In this document: positions 43,840-53,323 of the stretch, piece after piece
How the letters are laid out: the number at the start of each line of letters is the position of its first letter
How positions within the stretch are numbered: position 1 is the stretch's first letter
Origin: Thiothrix eikelboomii
GTDB taxonomy: Bacteria > Pseudomonadota > Gammaproteobacteria > Thiotrichales > Thiotrichaceae
NCBI RefSeq assembly: GCF_900167255.1
Contig: NZ_FUYB01000008.1
Location: 62,001-126,000, forward strand
DNA: 64,000 bases
Reading direction: 5' to 3'
Translations under genes and position numbers: made by a program
Notes under the pieces: generated by a model
Told to the model about the DNA's origin: nothing
Database searches by the model: none
Seen by the model: only the letters and a program-made list of their open reading frames with translations

Positions 43840-45411
43840 CTAAGCCGCATCCGGCTTATCATCAGCCTCAAACTTATCTTGATTGCGACGCTTAGCCTGT
43901 TCACCGGGGGCAATTTGCTCTCGGATGAACCCGGTTAAACCCTCACTGGTATCGCCTTTTAAATCGACTTCGCGCAGTAAACTATCAATTAATGGCACTT
44001 GCGCCCGATAACGTAAAGCACTATCGACAATTTGATCGGCTAAACCACCATTGCTACCGCCGCCCTTAAGACTGCCTGAAGATGAACTAGAAAGTGCACC
44101 AAGACCATCAATATGCATAATTTTAATGCCATCAATGTTCTCAATTGGCTTAACACTTTCCCGAATAATCTGGGGCAATTGCCGCACGATTTCCATTTTC
44201 ACTTGCATATCCACTTGGCTTTGACCGAGGATATTGGCGGCTTCATTTAAAGTGCGCTTACCAATGGCTTCCACTTGATAACGAATTTCTGCTGCTTTCG
44301 CTGCTAAGCGCTCCACCTCCGCATTAGCCTCAGCGATAATCGTTTGGCGCTGCGCTTCTCTTTGTGCACCAATCACCTCTAACAGCTTTTTGCGCTCGGC
44401 TTCGGCCTTTTCTCGAGAGGTGGCAATTTCCTCGGTCAAACGAGCCGCTTCTGCTTTCATCTTATCAGTTGCCATCCAAGCTTCTGCAATACCGCGCTCA
44501 AACTCTGCCCGGGCTACTTCCATATCACGCTTAGCCATTTCAATAGCGGTCTCTTTGGCAATACGAATTTCTTCGAGTTCCCGATCTACTCTTAATTTAT
44601 TTTCTTCAATATCTTTCGCTGTTTGCGCCTGTAAATCAGCTAAATAACGCTCTTGCTGCTTTTGTGATTCAACCTGCTGCTGCTCAATCTGTAACCGCCG
44701 TTGCTCAGATTCTTTATTCTTTTCTTGAATTTTAATTTTGTTTTCTTGCTCGATGTCATTCCGGCGCTTTTTACTTTCCTCGGTGATTTCATCCAGCTTA
44801 ATCAAACCACGCGCATCGAAGGCATTATTCTCATCTAAATATTCACGGGCAGTTTGATCTAAACGCATTAAAGAAACGGAGACTAGCTCTAAACCGTTTT
44901 TTTGAAACTCACTATTGAGATTGTTTTCTACATTGCTTTCAAAATCAGCGCGTTTAACATGCAATTCATCCAAAGACATACTCGAGGCGACCGAACGTAA
45001 GGCGGCCACGCATTGCGCCTCAACGATTTCCTTCATCCGCTCTTGATTTAAAGTACGATCCCCTAAAGTACGTGCCGCTGTTGAGATTGCCGCATGATTT
45101 TGTGCGACCCGTAAAAAAAACTCAGCCACCACATCTACCCGTAAAGAATCATGAGTAATCAAGGCATCATGGTTAGAGCGCTCTACCTCCACCCGCATGG
45201 TTTGCATATTGATAACCATCATGTCATGCAAAACGGGCAGCACTAGTGCACCATTATTCATCACCACGCGCTCACCGCCAAACCCTGTCCGCACGAAAGC
45301 ACGGTCTTTAGTCGAGCGTCGGTAAAAGGTTGAAAATAAAACAACCACAAACAGCACGAGGATGAGTGCCATAATCAAAACGACGATGATAGAATTATCT
45401 AGCATACCCAT
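43840..45411 (-). CDS. Flotillin-family membrane protein (YqiK-like)
   Basis: 523 aa: one N-terminal membrane helix (about 8-29), an SPFH/band-7 domain (about 35-190: VRTGFGGERVVMNNGALVLPV, VDVVAEFFLRV), a very long charged coiled-coil (about 200-400, with runs of Glu-Lys-Arg-Gln) and a C-terminal oligomerisation region (ANILGQSQVDMQVKMEIVRQLPQII, with Gly/Ser linker). Flotillins scaffold lipid microdomains in the inner membrane. No NfeD partner gene is adjacent, which is unusual for bacterial flotillins but known for YqiK-type copies. Confidence 0.9.
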   Translation of the reverse strand: MGMLDNSIIVVLIMALILVLFVVVLFSTFYRRSTKDRAFVRTGFGGERVVMNNGALVLPVLHDMMVINMQTMRVEVERSNHDALITHDSLRVDVVAEFFLRVAQNHAAISTAARTLGDRTLNQERMKEIVEAQCVAALRSVASSMSLDELHVKRADFESNVENNLNSEFQKNGLELVSVSLMRLDQTAREYLDENNAFDARGLIKLDEITEESKKRRNDIEQENKIKIQEKNKESEQRRLQIEQQQVESQKQQERYLADLQAQTAKDIEENKLRVDRELEEIRIAKETAIEMAKRDMEVARAEFERGIAEAWMATDKMKAEAARLTEEIATSREKAEAERKKLLEVIGAQREAQRQTIIAEANAEVERLAAKAAEIRYQVEAIGKRTLNEAANILGQSQVDMQVKMEIVRQLPQIIRESVKPIENIDGIKIMHIDGLGALSSSSSGSLKGGGSNGGLADQIVDSALRYRAQVPLIDSLLREVDLKGDTSEGLTGFIREQIAPGEQAKRRNQDKFEADDKPDAA

Positions 45412-45513
45412 ACTTTATTCAGCCTAGGCAAAGTTCAGTGAAATCAAGTATAAACCCTTCCGAATCGACATGCGCTATTTAGACAAAAATTCATAAAACT
45501 GAGCAACCCCTGA

Positions 45514-46290
45514 ATGGATAATGCCCTCCTCAATCGCAGTCTAGAATTTTTATTCCTGCCTCCCGGCCAGTTATTAGTGTTGGCACTGTTAGCAGTTTTT
45601 TGGAGAAAACGCAAAATGCTCGTCTGCACCTTAATGACCGTAGCCGTTTTGCAGGTTTTGATCTTAAGTCTGCCACTAACCGCTAGTGGGTTACTGGGTA
45701 AACTCGAAAAGCAATATCCACCGCGCTTTGAACTCTGGAAACATGATCCCGTCCCGCAAGCCATTGTGGTACTGGGTTCAGGGCGAAATCTAAATGTACC
45801 TGAGTATGCAGGTGGGGAAAGCACTTCACTGGCTGGGATCGAACGTCTGCGCTATGCAGCTCTCTTACATCGGGCAACGGGTTTACCGATCTTAGTCACA
45901 GGGGGCAGCCCTTTGGCTGAAGCACGCAGCGAAGCGGAGCTAATGCGTGATGTATTGCAAGATGAATTTCATGTCCCAGTAAAATGGCTAGAAACGCAAA
46001 GCCATACGACTTGGCAAAATGCTCAATTTACCGATGAACTATTAGCCGCAGAAGGCATTCAATCCGCTTGGCTGGTCACACAAGCTTGGCACATGCCCCG
46101 TAGCCTGTATGCTTTTCGTCAGCAGAAACTCCAATATTTGCCGGCTTCGGTCTCTTATAGCGGTGTTATTCAATGGTCGGATCACTACATGAAATTTATC
46201 CCCCAAGCCACCGCCTTAGTTCGTAGCCAGATTGCCTTACACGAATGGCTGGGTTTAGCTTGGTATGCCTTGCGAGCAAAGCTGCAATAG
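45514..46290 (+). CDS. ElyC/YdcF-like DUF218 protein
   Basis: 258 aa; two N-terminal membrane helices (about 15-30 and 34-58), then a periplasmic DUF218 domain: AIVVLGSGRN, LRYAALLHRATGLPILVTGGSP, SHTTWQNAQFTDELL, AWLVTQAWHMPRSLYAF. The layout matches E. coli ElyC, involved in peptidoglycan and undecaprenyl-phosphate carrier metabolism at low temperature. Its stop and the rlhA stop are back to back (46290/46291), convergent. Confidence 0.87.
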   Translation: MDNALLNRSLEFLFLPPGQLLVLALLAVFWRKRKMLVCTLMTVAVLQVLILSLPLTASGLLGKLEKQYPPRFELWKHDPVPQAIVVLGSGRNLNVPEYAGGESTSLAGIERLRYAALLHRATGLPILVTGGSPLAEARSEAELMRDVLQDEFHVPVKWLETQSHTTWQNAQFTDELLAAEGIQSAWLVTQAWHMPRSLYAFRQQKLQYLPASVSYSGVIQWSDHYMKFIPQATALVRSQIALHEWLGLAWYALRAKLQ

Positions 46291-48267
46291 TTAGCTTGGG
46301 CGTTGCTTATAGAACTGCAAAGGTAGCGTTGTTGGCACGGCACTTGGAGGTGGCTGTTTGCGAATATGCTTCTTGAGCTTGCCCATCACATGCATTTCAC
46401 AAGGGCGACATTCAAACTTGAGGGTATAGGTTTCATCACCACTCTTGAGTATCAATGGTTCAGCCCGTACTTGCCCCATCACACCTTGCACACCTTTAGC
46501 TTGTTTGGGGCAAAGATTATAGGAAAAACGCAAGCAGTGTTTAGTAATCATTAAACTGACTTCACCTGTTTCTTCATGCGCTTCATAAGCAGGCTCGATC
46601 AGTTCCACGCCATGTTTGCGATAGAATTGCCAAGCCAATGAATTATAAACATTGGCTAGATAGGACAGGGTGGTTTCAGGATAGACTGGCGCTGGCTCAA
46701 CGGGTAATTTCCGTGCAGGGCGCTGCCATGCACTTAGCCGTGCTTGCTCTAAAGCCGCCACTGCATCACGCCGCAATTGATTTAAACTAGAAACAGGCAC
46801 AAACCACGGCTGACTCAGCTTCAATTGAATGGCTTGCGCAACCCATATGGTATTGCCCAGTTTGCTTAAATTCTCACGCAAACTTGCCCAAGCCTTGTCG
46901 ATTTGCTGAGCGGGTTCTAAAGTCATTGCAAGTTGCGCGCTCGCACTGATCCTATCTGCATCCGTCAGGGTTAAGCTCAAGCCCTGGGCGGTTTCACTCA
47001 AGCTCAACCACACGGGAATAACCCGCTCAGCCGATTTTTTCAGGAGGGCTAACTCCCAAGCGTGATCACGATTACGCGAGACTTCCGACCCCAGTTTTAA
47101 GCCCACCAAGACACTAGGATCATTCGGCACAACCCGCCAAATCAACTCACCTGCTTTGGTTTTGCCACGTTGCTCGACCGTATTGGCCTGCACACCGACC
47201 ACTTCGCGTTTGCGCATGAAGTTTAAACCATCACCATTGTGCATCACTTCAGAGCTGGTTAGCTCTAACCAATCTTTACCGACTTGATGGACAACACCTA
47301 AGCGTAAACCCACAAATTTAGGCGAATCGAAAGCACCAATATCGTCTTTGCGCCCCGTCGCAAAATAATCGGTACTACCACGATGAAAAGTTTTATCAGG
47401 ATCAGGTTTAAAGAAAATCTCGCTATCGCCCGAACTCGCACGCGCCCATTCAGGACGGCGCTCTAAAATCTCATCGACTAATTGGCGATAATGCGCGGTG
47501 ATATTTTTCACATAAGCTAAATCTTTATATCGCCCTTCGATCTTCAGCGAACGCACACCCGCTGCTAATAAAGCTTCCAGATTTGCACTTTGATTATTGT
47601 CTTTCATCGACAATAGATGCTTATCGAAAGCAATCACCGCACCGGTTTGCTCCGTCAACGTATACGGTAAACGACAAGCCTGCGAGCAATCACCCCGGTT
47701 CGCGCTACGCCCTGTTTCAGCATGACTGATATAGCATTGCCCCGAAAACGCCACACATAAAGCACCGTGAATGAAGTATTCAATCGTCGCTGCCTCACCG
47801 ACTGTTTGGGCAATTTCACGAATCTGCGGAATGCTTAACTCTCGCGCCAATACCAATTGCGAAAACCCAACCTCCGCCAAAAACTTCGCCTTCGCTGCGC
47901 TACGAATATCGCATTGGGTGGAGGCATGCAATTGAATCGGTGGAATATCCATTTCCAACAGCGCCATATCCTGCACGATCAGAGCATCTACACCTGCCTC
48001 ATACAACTCATGCACCAAACGCCGCGCAGGCTCTAATTCCGCCTCATGCAAAATAGTGTTGAGGGTGACGAAAATACGTGAATGGAAGCGATGCGCAAAC
48101 TGCACTAACTCAGCGATCTCTGCCACTGAGTTGCTGGCATTATGCCGAGCACCAAAGCCAGGTCCACCGATATACACCGCATCGGCACCGTGGAGGATCG
48201 CTTCACGGCCGATTTCAGCAGTTTTAGCGGGAGCAAGGAGTTCGATTTGGTGGGATTGGAGGCTCAT
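46291..48267 (-). CDS. rlhA: 23S rRNA 5-hydroxycytidine C2501 synthase RlhA
   Basis: Peptidase-U32 family RNA-modifying protein (E. coli YdcP), needed for hydroxylation of C2501 in 23S rRNA with prephenate and iron. 658 aa; HGADAVYIGGPGFGARHNASNS, IQLHASTQCDIR, the cysteine block GQCYISHAETGRSANRGDCSQACR, and the C-terminal cysteines in ITKHCLRFSYNLCPKQAKG and FECRPCEMHVMG. Length and C-terminal extension separate it from the shorter TrhP/YegQ. Confidence 0.94.
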   Translation of the reverse strand: MSLQSHQIELLAPAKTAEIGREAILHGADAVYIGGPGFGARHNASNSVAEIAELVQFAHRFHSRIFVTLNTILHEAELEPARRLVHELYEAGVDALIVQDMALLEMDIPPIQLHASTQCDIRSAAKAKFLAEVGFSQLVLARELSIPQIREIAQTVGEAATIEYFIHGALCVAFSGQCYISHAETGRSANRGDCSQACRLPYTLTEQTGAVIAFDKHLLSMKDNNQSANLEALLAAGVRSLKIEGRYKDLAYVKNITAHYRQLVDEILERRPEWARASSGDSEIFFKPDPDKTFHRGSTDYFATGRKDDIGAFDSPKFVGLRLGVVHQVGKDWLELTSSEVMHNGDGLNFMRKREVVGVQANTVEQRGKTKAGELIWRVVPNDPSVLVGLKLGSEVSRNRDHAWELALLKKSAERVIPVWLSLSETAQGLSLTLTDADRISASAQLAMTLEPAQQIDKAWASLRENLSKLGNTIWVAQAIQLKLSQPWFVPVSSLNQLRRDAVAALEQARLSAWQRPARKLPVEPAPVYPETTLSYLANVYNSLAWQFYRKHGVELIEPAYEAHEETGEVSLMITKHCLRFSYNLCPKQAKGVQGVMGQVRAEPLILKSGDETYTLKFECRPCEMHVMGKLKKHIRKQPPPSAVPTTLPLQFYKQRPS

Positions 48268-48435
48268 GGTACTTGGATTAAAAAATGTTTTAGGAGGTGG
48301 AAGTATAACAGTTTGCGACTAGAATGGCTTGAAGCCAGAACTGCTAAACTCGCCTTTGAAGAAATCAAGACAGCACGCGCTGAAAAACGGGCAGAAAAGT
48401 CTTACCTGTTGCTAACCATTAACAAAAGCTTATCA

Positions 48436-48621
48436 ATGACCACCACACGACAACGGCTCGTATTGGATACGAATACGCTGATTAGTGCCTTTACCAACGA
48501 GAAATCAAGCAGTGCCTCATTTTTTCGACAAGTGCGGGTCTGGCATCAACTACTCGCTTCTGCCGATACAGTGGCGGAATTGCTTCGCGTGATTCAAAAG
48601 TCCAAAGTTAACAAGACTTAA
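48436..48621 (+). pseudogene. Truncated PIN-domain toxin with antitoxin remnant upstream
   Basis: From ATG 48436, 61 residues begin with a PIN motif (RLVLDTNTLISAF; Asp metal ligand) and continue WHQLLASADTVAELLRVI, the first part of COG1569-type toxins, which normally reach about 140 aa. It stops at 48621 after RVIQKSKVNKT, missing the remaining acidic residues. The same frame upstream (from about 48313) reads RLEWLEARTAKLAFEEIKTAR, resembling an antitoxin tail, and runs into the toxin without a stop. The antitoxin start is not visible; further upstream the frame is antisense to rlhA. A decayed toxin-antitoxin locus. Confidence 0.65.
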
Positions 48622-48783
48622 GCGTATTGAATCCATCATGAAACTAGCATAACGCTGGCGAAAATCTTACGCATACTCTTGTAAACTACTGGATTTCCTC
48701 GCATCACTTGAACTAGTTCTAAAAAACCACGAAGATGGAATCATACAATTGAGCTTAAAATCCCTTATGCAGGAGTCAATGCA

Positions 48784-49020
48784 ATGGGTGCGTTACCGAA
48801 GTCACCTTATGTGTCCCCAGAAAAATATTTATTAGGGGAAAACGACCGCCCGGATGGGCAGAAATACGAGTATGTGAATGGGCAGGTTTACGCGATGGCG
48901 AGGGCAAGTCGTGGGCATAATTTACTGGCAGGAAATTTTTTCCTCGCCTTAGCTCTACATGTGCGCTGCAGTCGTTGCCAAGTCTTTCAGTCGGATATGA
49001 AGGTTGAAATTCAAACACTC
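48784..49020 (+). pseudogene. Uma2-family (DUF820) nuclease fragment
   Basis: About 77 residues (SPYVSPEKYLLGENDRPDGQKYEYVNGQVYAMARASRGHN, split here for length: start with SPYVSPEKYLLGEN, then YEYVNGQVYAM and HNLLAGNF) match the N-terminal part of Uma2 proteins, which usually have about 190 residues and a PD-(D/E)XK fold. The frame then continues into transposase sequence. The stretch before it (48622-48783) holds nothing I can identify. Confidence 0.75.
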
Positions 49021-49112
49021 AACGATATGAGTGCCAAAGGCAACTGCTATGACAACACCTGGGCGGAAAGCTTCTTCCACTCAAGATCGAAGCCATCCAC
49101 GGCGAACGCTTA
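49021..49112 (+). mobile_element. Relic of an IS3-family transposase (OrfB C-terminal end)
   Basis: DMSAKGNCYDNTWAESFFHS is the well-known end region of IS3-family integrase-type transposases, including the third acidic residue of the DDE triad (E in AESFF). A small deletion shifts the frame, after which another frame continues LKIEAIHGERL. The relic is only about 90 bases long, fused to the Uma2 fragment, and ends exactly at the stop codon of the porin gene. No inverted repeats or rest of the element are present. Confidence 0.8.
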
Positions 49113-50033
49113 AAAACTATGTGACAGCCCCACTGCGGTGGTTTTGACTTGATCACCCGCAAGATGTGCTCGATTTTTATTAATACTATATTCGAAACTT
49201 AAGACTGTTTTTTTAGCCATTCGATAATCCAAGCCGACCGCTGACAAAGATTCCTTTTCGCCACCCGCTTTAGATTTTTTTTCGCCATATTGTGCTTTCA
49301 GAAAAGAAGCACCCGATTGATAGCCACCACTTACCACAAACGCATCATGCCCTTGAGTTTCAGCACCTTCAGGACGCGCTCGCTCAAAGCTAGCCCCCAC
49401 CTTATGCCCATCAAAAAAAGTATAAGCACCGGTTAAACGGGACATTTTTAGGCTATCTTTACCTTGCATCGTAGCAAAAGCTGCATACATACCGTCTTGC
49501 GAATAATTCACTACCGCATCAATAGCCGTGATTTGCGTATCGGTTGGGCTGAAATCTTGATCCTTAGTCAGTTCAATCGCAAAACCTAAAGAGCCCAATT
49601 TATTGATATAAGCCAAACTTTGATTGTAAGTAAATTCTGACTCTAAAATAGCGTTATAGTCGGCGAATTGATCGCTAAATAAATCAACGGGGGCTGAGGA
49701 GACTTTCGTTGCACCGAACTGCCGACCGATACGGACTTCACCTAACTGACCCCGCAAACCGACCCAAGCTTGGCGTGTATCGGTAGTGACTTGCCCACCC
49801 TCAAGATCAACCCCAGCCTCAAGAATATACGTGGCTTCCAACCCTGTTGAGAGTGGCATAAAGCCTTTAACCCCCAAGCGTGAACCCGTCATATGGACTT
49901 TATCGACACTTTTACCATTGTCCTTAAGAAAACCGTAATTGGCATGCAAAGTACCAAAGATCGTGGTATCGGCTGCAGTGACTAAGGGTGTCGTTAAACC
50001 CGTGATGGCTAATAAGAACTTGATCCGCTTCAT
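49110..50033 (-). CDS. Gram-negative porin, second copy
   Basis: 307 aa; signal peptide about 1-20 (VTA), first strand TTIFGTLHANYGF, GSRLGVKGFMPLSTGLEATYILE, RQAWVGLRGQLGEVRIGRQFG and C-terminal TTAVGLSHSF with the final Phe. Clearly different from the porin at 17.9 kb, closer to betaproteobacterial-type porins. AAGGAG precedes the ATG. The IS3 relic touches its stop codon, so its original terminator may be lost. Confidence 0.92.
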   Translation of the reverse strand: MKRIKFLLAITGLTTPLVTAADTTIFGTLHANYGFLKDNGKSVDKVHMTGSRLGVKGFMPLSTGLEATYILEAGVDLEGGQVTTDTRQAWVGLRGQLGEVRIGRQFGATKVSSAPVDLFSDQFADYNAILESEFTYNQSLAYINKLGSLGFAIELTKDQDFSPTDTQITAIDAVVNYSQDGMYAAFATMQGKDSLKMSRLTGAYTFFDGHKVGASFERARPEGAETQGHDAFVVSGGYQSGASFLKAQYGEKKSKAGGEKESLSAVGLDYRMAKKTVLSFEYSINKNRAHLAGDQVKTTAVGLSHSF

Positions 50034-50150
50034 TGATCGACTCCTTCCCTATACTTATTTAATTTATTTAATCTTAGCCGCCTTAAAGAGTCATCCTTGA
50101 TGACCTGAAACTGAGACTTAAATTGAACTCTAAATGAATGAGTCTAATAC

Positions 50151-50183
50151 AAAAAAAGCCACAAGTGCGCGAACACTTGTAGC
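50151..50183 (-). terminator. Terminator of rplM-rpsI
   Basis: Stem CACAAGTG/CACTTGT(A)G with outer AGC/GCT pairs, loop CGCGAA, and seven T after it on the minus strand; 26 bases past the rpsI stop. Confidence 0.88.
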
Positions 50184-50208
50184 TTTTCGGATCAGCTTGG
50201 AGAAAAGA

Positions 50209-50601
50209 TTAACGTTTGGAGAACTGTGTAGCACGACGTGCTTTGTGCAAGCCGACTTTCTTACGTTCAACTTTACGTGCATCCCGAGTCAGGAAGCCAT
50301 CTTTTTTCAGTGAAGGACGCAAACCTTCATCATATTGCAATAATGCACGGGCAATACCTAAACGAATTGCACCCGCTTGACCAGTTGTACCACCACCTGT
50401 CACTGTCACATCACAATCAACTTTGTCCGTTAAACTGATGCTGTTTAGCGGCTGACGAATCACCATCCGTGCTGTTTCACGCGCAAAGTATTGGTCAATC
50501 GGCTGATTGTTAACAGTGATATTACCACTGCCTGTGCGTAAGAAAACACGAGCAGAAGAAGATTTGCGGCGACCAGTGCCGTAATATTGGGTTGCAGCCA
50601 T
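50209..50601 (-). CDS. rpsI: 30S ribosomal protein S9
   Basis: 130 aa; [17 protein letters not shown] at the N-terminus, [20 protein letters not shown] and the C-terminal basic tail ending ATQFSKR, whose last Lys-Arg reaches the P-site tRNA. 6 bases after rplM, the universal order. Confidence 0.98.
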   Translation of the reverse strand: MAATQYYGTGRRKSSSARVFLRTGSGNITVNNQPIDQYFARETARMVIRQPLNSISLTDKVDCDVTVTGGGTTGQAGAIRLGIARALLQYDEGLRPSLKKDGFLTRDARKVERKKVGLHKARRATQFSKR

Positions 50602-50607
50602 TGATTC

Positions 50608-51048
50608 TTACTCCTTGCCCTTAATTTCCAGCACTAATGGCTGTTGAGCTTGATGGTTATGCTCAGCACCTGCATAAACTTTTAGTTTACGGTACATCGC
50701 ACGACCTAATGGATTCTTTGGCAGCATGCCTTTAATCGCGAGTTCTACAACACGACCAGGAGCACGTTGCTGTAACTTCTCAAACGAGAAAGATTTCATA
50801 TTACCAATATAGCCAGTATGCTTGTGGTACATCTTGTCTTGAGCTTTATTACCGCTCACAGCAACTTTGTCGGCATTAATGACAATGATGTAATCCCCTG
50901 TATCAACATGAGGGGTATATTCCGGCTTGTGTTTTCCACGCAAACGCCGGGCTACTTCTGTGGCCAAACGGCCTAACGCCTTACCTTCGGCATCCACGAC
51001 GTACCAATCGCGTTTGACCTCAGCCGGCTTTGCACTGAATGTTCTCAT
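50608..51048 (-). CDS. rplM: 50S ribosomal protein L13
   Basis: 146 aa starting [20 protein letters not shown], with [17 protein letters not shown] and [20 protein letters not shown]. The start at 51048 (GGAG upstream) is the standard L13 N-terminus; the open frame runs 26 codons further but that part is the leader. Co-transcribed with rpsI. Confidence 0.98.
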   Translation of the reverse strand: MRTFSAKPAEVKRDWYVVDAEGKALGRLATEVARRLRGKHKPEYTPHVDTGDYIIVINADKVAVSGNKAQDKMYHKHTGYIGNMKSFSFEKLQQRAPGRVVELAIKGMLPKNPLGRAMYRKLKVYAGAEHNHQAQQPLVLEIKGKE

Positions 51049-51147
51049 TCCAAACTCCAAAGAGTATGTAGTAATTATCTGAAAAAATAGACCGCGCATT
51101 GTATGGCAAGAAACGCACGGAGACAAGGAGTTATCGTCATACTAGGC

Positions 51148-51175
51148 AAAAAAAAACGCGACCCTAAGAGCCGCG
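51148..51175 (-). terminator. Terminator-like hairpin in front of rplM
   Basis: Minus-strand stem GCGGCTC/GGGTCGC (two wobble pairs) with loop TTA, followed by nine T. It lies between the rplM promoter candidate and the rplM start, so it could be an attenuator in the leader, or simply end the glycan-operon transcript arriving from 51322. Confidence 0.65.
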
Positions 51176-51198
51176 CAATTACCACCAAAGGAGGATGT

Positions 51199-51282
51199 AT
51201 GAAGCGTAAGATTGCTATGCAACATATAGAATATTATAATAATCTAATATTCAAAAATGCAAGATACCTACCCCTTATTTAG
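51199..51282 (+). CDS. Possible 27-residue small protein
   Basis: ATG 51199 follows AAAGGAGGA with 4 bases between, and the frame MKRKIAMQHIEYYNN... ends at TAG 51280. The strong ribosome-binding sequence is the only support. No plus-strand promoter is evident. The GGAGG may instead be part of the complementary leader RNA of rplM. Confidence 0.2.
   Translation: MKRKIAMQHIEYYNNLIFKNARYLPLI
51233..51262 (-). promoter_or_regulatory. Candidate rplM-rpsI promoter
   Basis: -35 TTGCAT (51257-51262), 18-base spacer, perfect -10 TATAAT (51233-51238) on the minus strand. The leader to rplM would be about 175 bases and contain the terminator-like hairpin. A further 10-bp inverted repeat, TGTACCCATC/GATAGGTACA, lies at 51288-51311. 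Confidence 0.55.
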
Positions 51283-51321
51283 GCCGTTGTACCCATCTAG
51301 AGATAGGTACAGGCTTATTGT

Positions 51322-52395
51322 TTAGGAAACTACACTGATCGGTTTAGCGGCTAAACGCTGCACTGCTGGTTTGAGTAAAGTATGCGGCACAGAGAGCTGC
51401 TTAGGTGCTAAGGCTCTACTTTTACCCTGATATAAGAGCCAGCCTTGCTCCCAACTGTTCGGCCTTGCATACCAATAAGCCTTTTGCAAGCTAAGCACCT
51501 GACACCATGAGCTCGGTAAATGCTCATAAGCTTTACCAAGTTTAAAGCCCAATAATTTGACTAGGGTCTGCAAAGCAGCCAGCCACAACAAGCGCTTACG
51601 CCGCTGACTTAAATAATCAATTAAGGAGCGCACATAGACCCAAGCTTCTTTATCGGGTTTACCAATCCCACGCAGCAAAGTCGCTTCGCTAGCATGAAAC
51701 ACGCCAATATCAAAATAGCGACGAAAGATTTGTAAGAGTGAATATTGATGAGAATGCCGAACTGAACTCTCGGCTGAATACACCACCTTCCAACCCGCGA
51801 GCAATAAGCGGGCGGAGACATAACTGTCCTCACTAACAATAATATGCTCAGGAAAGCCACCCACACTCCGTAAAGCACTCGCTCGATACACCGCATACAC
51901 ATCTGAAGAAAAGGCCGCACGGAAACCGAGTTCATCTAAATCCGCCTTACTACGTACCGCTGAAGCTTCAGGATAAGTATAAGCCCGTGCATGCTTTTCA
52001 ATCAGAGAAGCCTGCGGATGAGGAATATGTCGCCCATACACCATACCGACTTTGGCATCACTCAATGGCTTCAAAAGCAACTCTAAAGAATCCGGTTCAT
52101 CCAAGATGGCATCTTGAGTGAGAAAGACTAAATACTCAGCACCATGACAGAGCTCTGCTGCCAATTGGCGAGTACCACCATGATTAAAAGTGGCTGCCTC
52201 AATCGAATAAACTTCTAAACCAGCCGTTAAAGCCTGCTCCAGCGTTTGATCGGTTGACGACGAATCCACGACAAGGTAACGACCTGCTTGAATAGTTTGT
52301 TGCTGGATACCTGCAATCCATTGACTCCATAAAACACCCGCATTACGGGTTAATACAATGACTGCCACATCAGGACGGCTTATTTTTTTTATCAT
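51322..52395 (-). CDS. GT2 glycosyltransferase, rhamnosyltransferase-like
   Basis: 357 aa. GT-A fold with VAVIVLTRNAG, LVVDSSSTDQT, NHGGTRQLAAELC, the DxD-equivalent region FLTQDAILD and acceptor-side SEDSYVSARLLLAGWKVVYS. NHGGTR and the spacing resemble dTDP-rhamnose-using enzymes. C-terminal 100 residues are helical and basic, probably membrane-attached. Last gene of the glycan operon. Donor and linkage are inferred only. Confidence 0.85.
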   Translation of the reverse strand: MIKKISRPDVAVIVLTRNAGVLWSQWIAGIQQQTIQAGRYLVVDSSSTDQTLEQALTAGLEVYSIEAATFNHGGTRQLAAELCHGAEYLVFLTQDAILDEPDSLELLLKPLSDAKVGMVYGRHIPHPQASLIEKHARAYTYPEASAVRSKADLDELGFRAAFSSDVYAVYRASALRSVGGFPEHIIVSEDSYVSARLLLAGWKVVYSAESSVRHSHQYSLLQIFRRYFDIGVFHASEATLLRGIGKPDKEAWVYVRSLIDYLSQRRKRLLWLAALQTLVKLLGFKLGKAYEHLPSSWCQVLSLQKAYWYARPNSWEQGWLLYQGKSRALAPKQLSVPHTLLKPAVQRLAAKPISVVS

Positions 52396-52417
52396 CTTGT
52401 CAAATCCTGCTTAATTT

Positions 52418-53320
52418 CTAGGCAAATAATAGCAAAGCTATATTGGCCAAAATCCCCTGTTTAAATAAGCGATGCTGCAAAATATGCCGCCGCCTTTCCC
52501 AACCTTTTAAATATTGTAAACCTGCTAAGGCAGCGACTAACCGGTAATCAGCCCGAGTTAACTCATCACCATAGCGCTGTAAAAAAACCTCTGCTTGCTG
52601 ACTCCATGCCTCGACTCGACTCGCGATTTCAGTAGAGGGAATCGACTGCAACTCAGCGCCGACTTGGTTATTGGCATGTTGTCGGTAAAACAGCAAAGGC
52701 TGTGGCAAAGCATAAACCTGCCCAAACCAAGCACAAACCAAAGCTAACCAGCGATCATGTTGCATCGCACGATAAGGCACTGGAAAAGCTCTCTCGGCAG
52801 CGGCACGATTAAAGATACTCGCGCAACCTGACACGACATTGGTCAGCAAATACGCTTGTTTAGACTGCTCAACATCAAATGAACGCATCGTCCAGAATGA
52901 AATGGCGGCTAACTGCTTAGCCTCATCCACCACGGCCATGTCCGTATGAACTAAAATTGGTGTGCAAAACCCCCGTTCATTTTCTATCTTTTGTAAAGCT
53001 GCTAAAGAAAACTCAACTTTTTCTGGAAACCAAATGTCATCTTGATCGCAGAACATTAAATAGGGTGCAGTACTTTGCTCAACTAATTTACTAAAACTTT
53101 GTGTACTGCCTAGATGCTCACCATCCGTAATAAACTTAGCCAAGTGATACGGATACGCCCGCTGCCATTCGAGAATGATTTTAAGGGTTTGATCCTGAGA
53201 GCCATCATCCCGAACCAATAACTCCCAATCCGCAAAACTCTGCCGATTTAGGGAAGCTAATAATTCGGCTAGCCAAGCCTCACCATTCCAAGTCGACAGT
53301 AAGATTTGCACCTGAGCCAT
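52418..53320 (-). CDS. GT2 glycosyltransferase
   Basis: 300 aa; VQILLSTWNGEAWLAELLASL, LLVRDDGSQDQT, MFCDQDDIWFPEKV (DQDD as the metal/donor site) and AMQHDRWLALVCAWFG with the catalytic Asp region. Typical of rhamnosyltransferases and other O-antigen or exopolysaccharide GT2 enzymes. Three bases after the 69-aa gene and 22 bases before the last GT. Confidence 0.88.
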   Translation of the reverse strand: MAQVQILLSTWNGEAWLAELLASLNRQSFADWELLVRDDGSQDQTLKIILEWQRAYPYHLAKFITDGEHLGSTQSFSKLVEQSTAPYLMFCDQDDIWFPEKVEFSLAALQKIENERGFCTPILVHTDMAVVDEAKQLAAISFWTMRSFDVEQSKQAYLLTNVVSGCASIFNRAAAERAFPVPYRAMQHDRWLALVCAWFGQVYALPQPLLFYRQHANNQVGAELQSIPSTEIASRVEAWSQQAEVFLQRYGDELTRADYRLVAALAGLQYLKGWERRRHILQHRLFKQGILANIALLLFA

Positions 53321-53323
53321 ACC

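Noticed and set aside
48142-48435. N-terminal extension of the PIN-toxin frame
   Set aside because: The first part is antisense to the conserved start of rlhA, so it cannot be the antitoxin; only the stretch from about 48313 looks like coding remnant.
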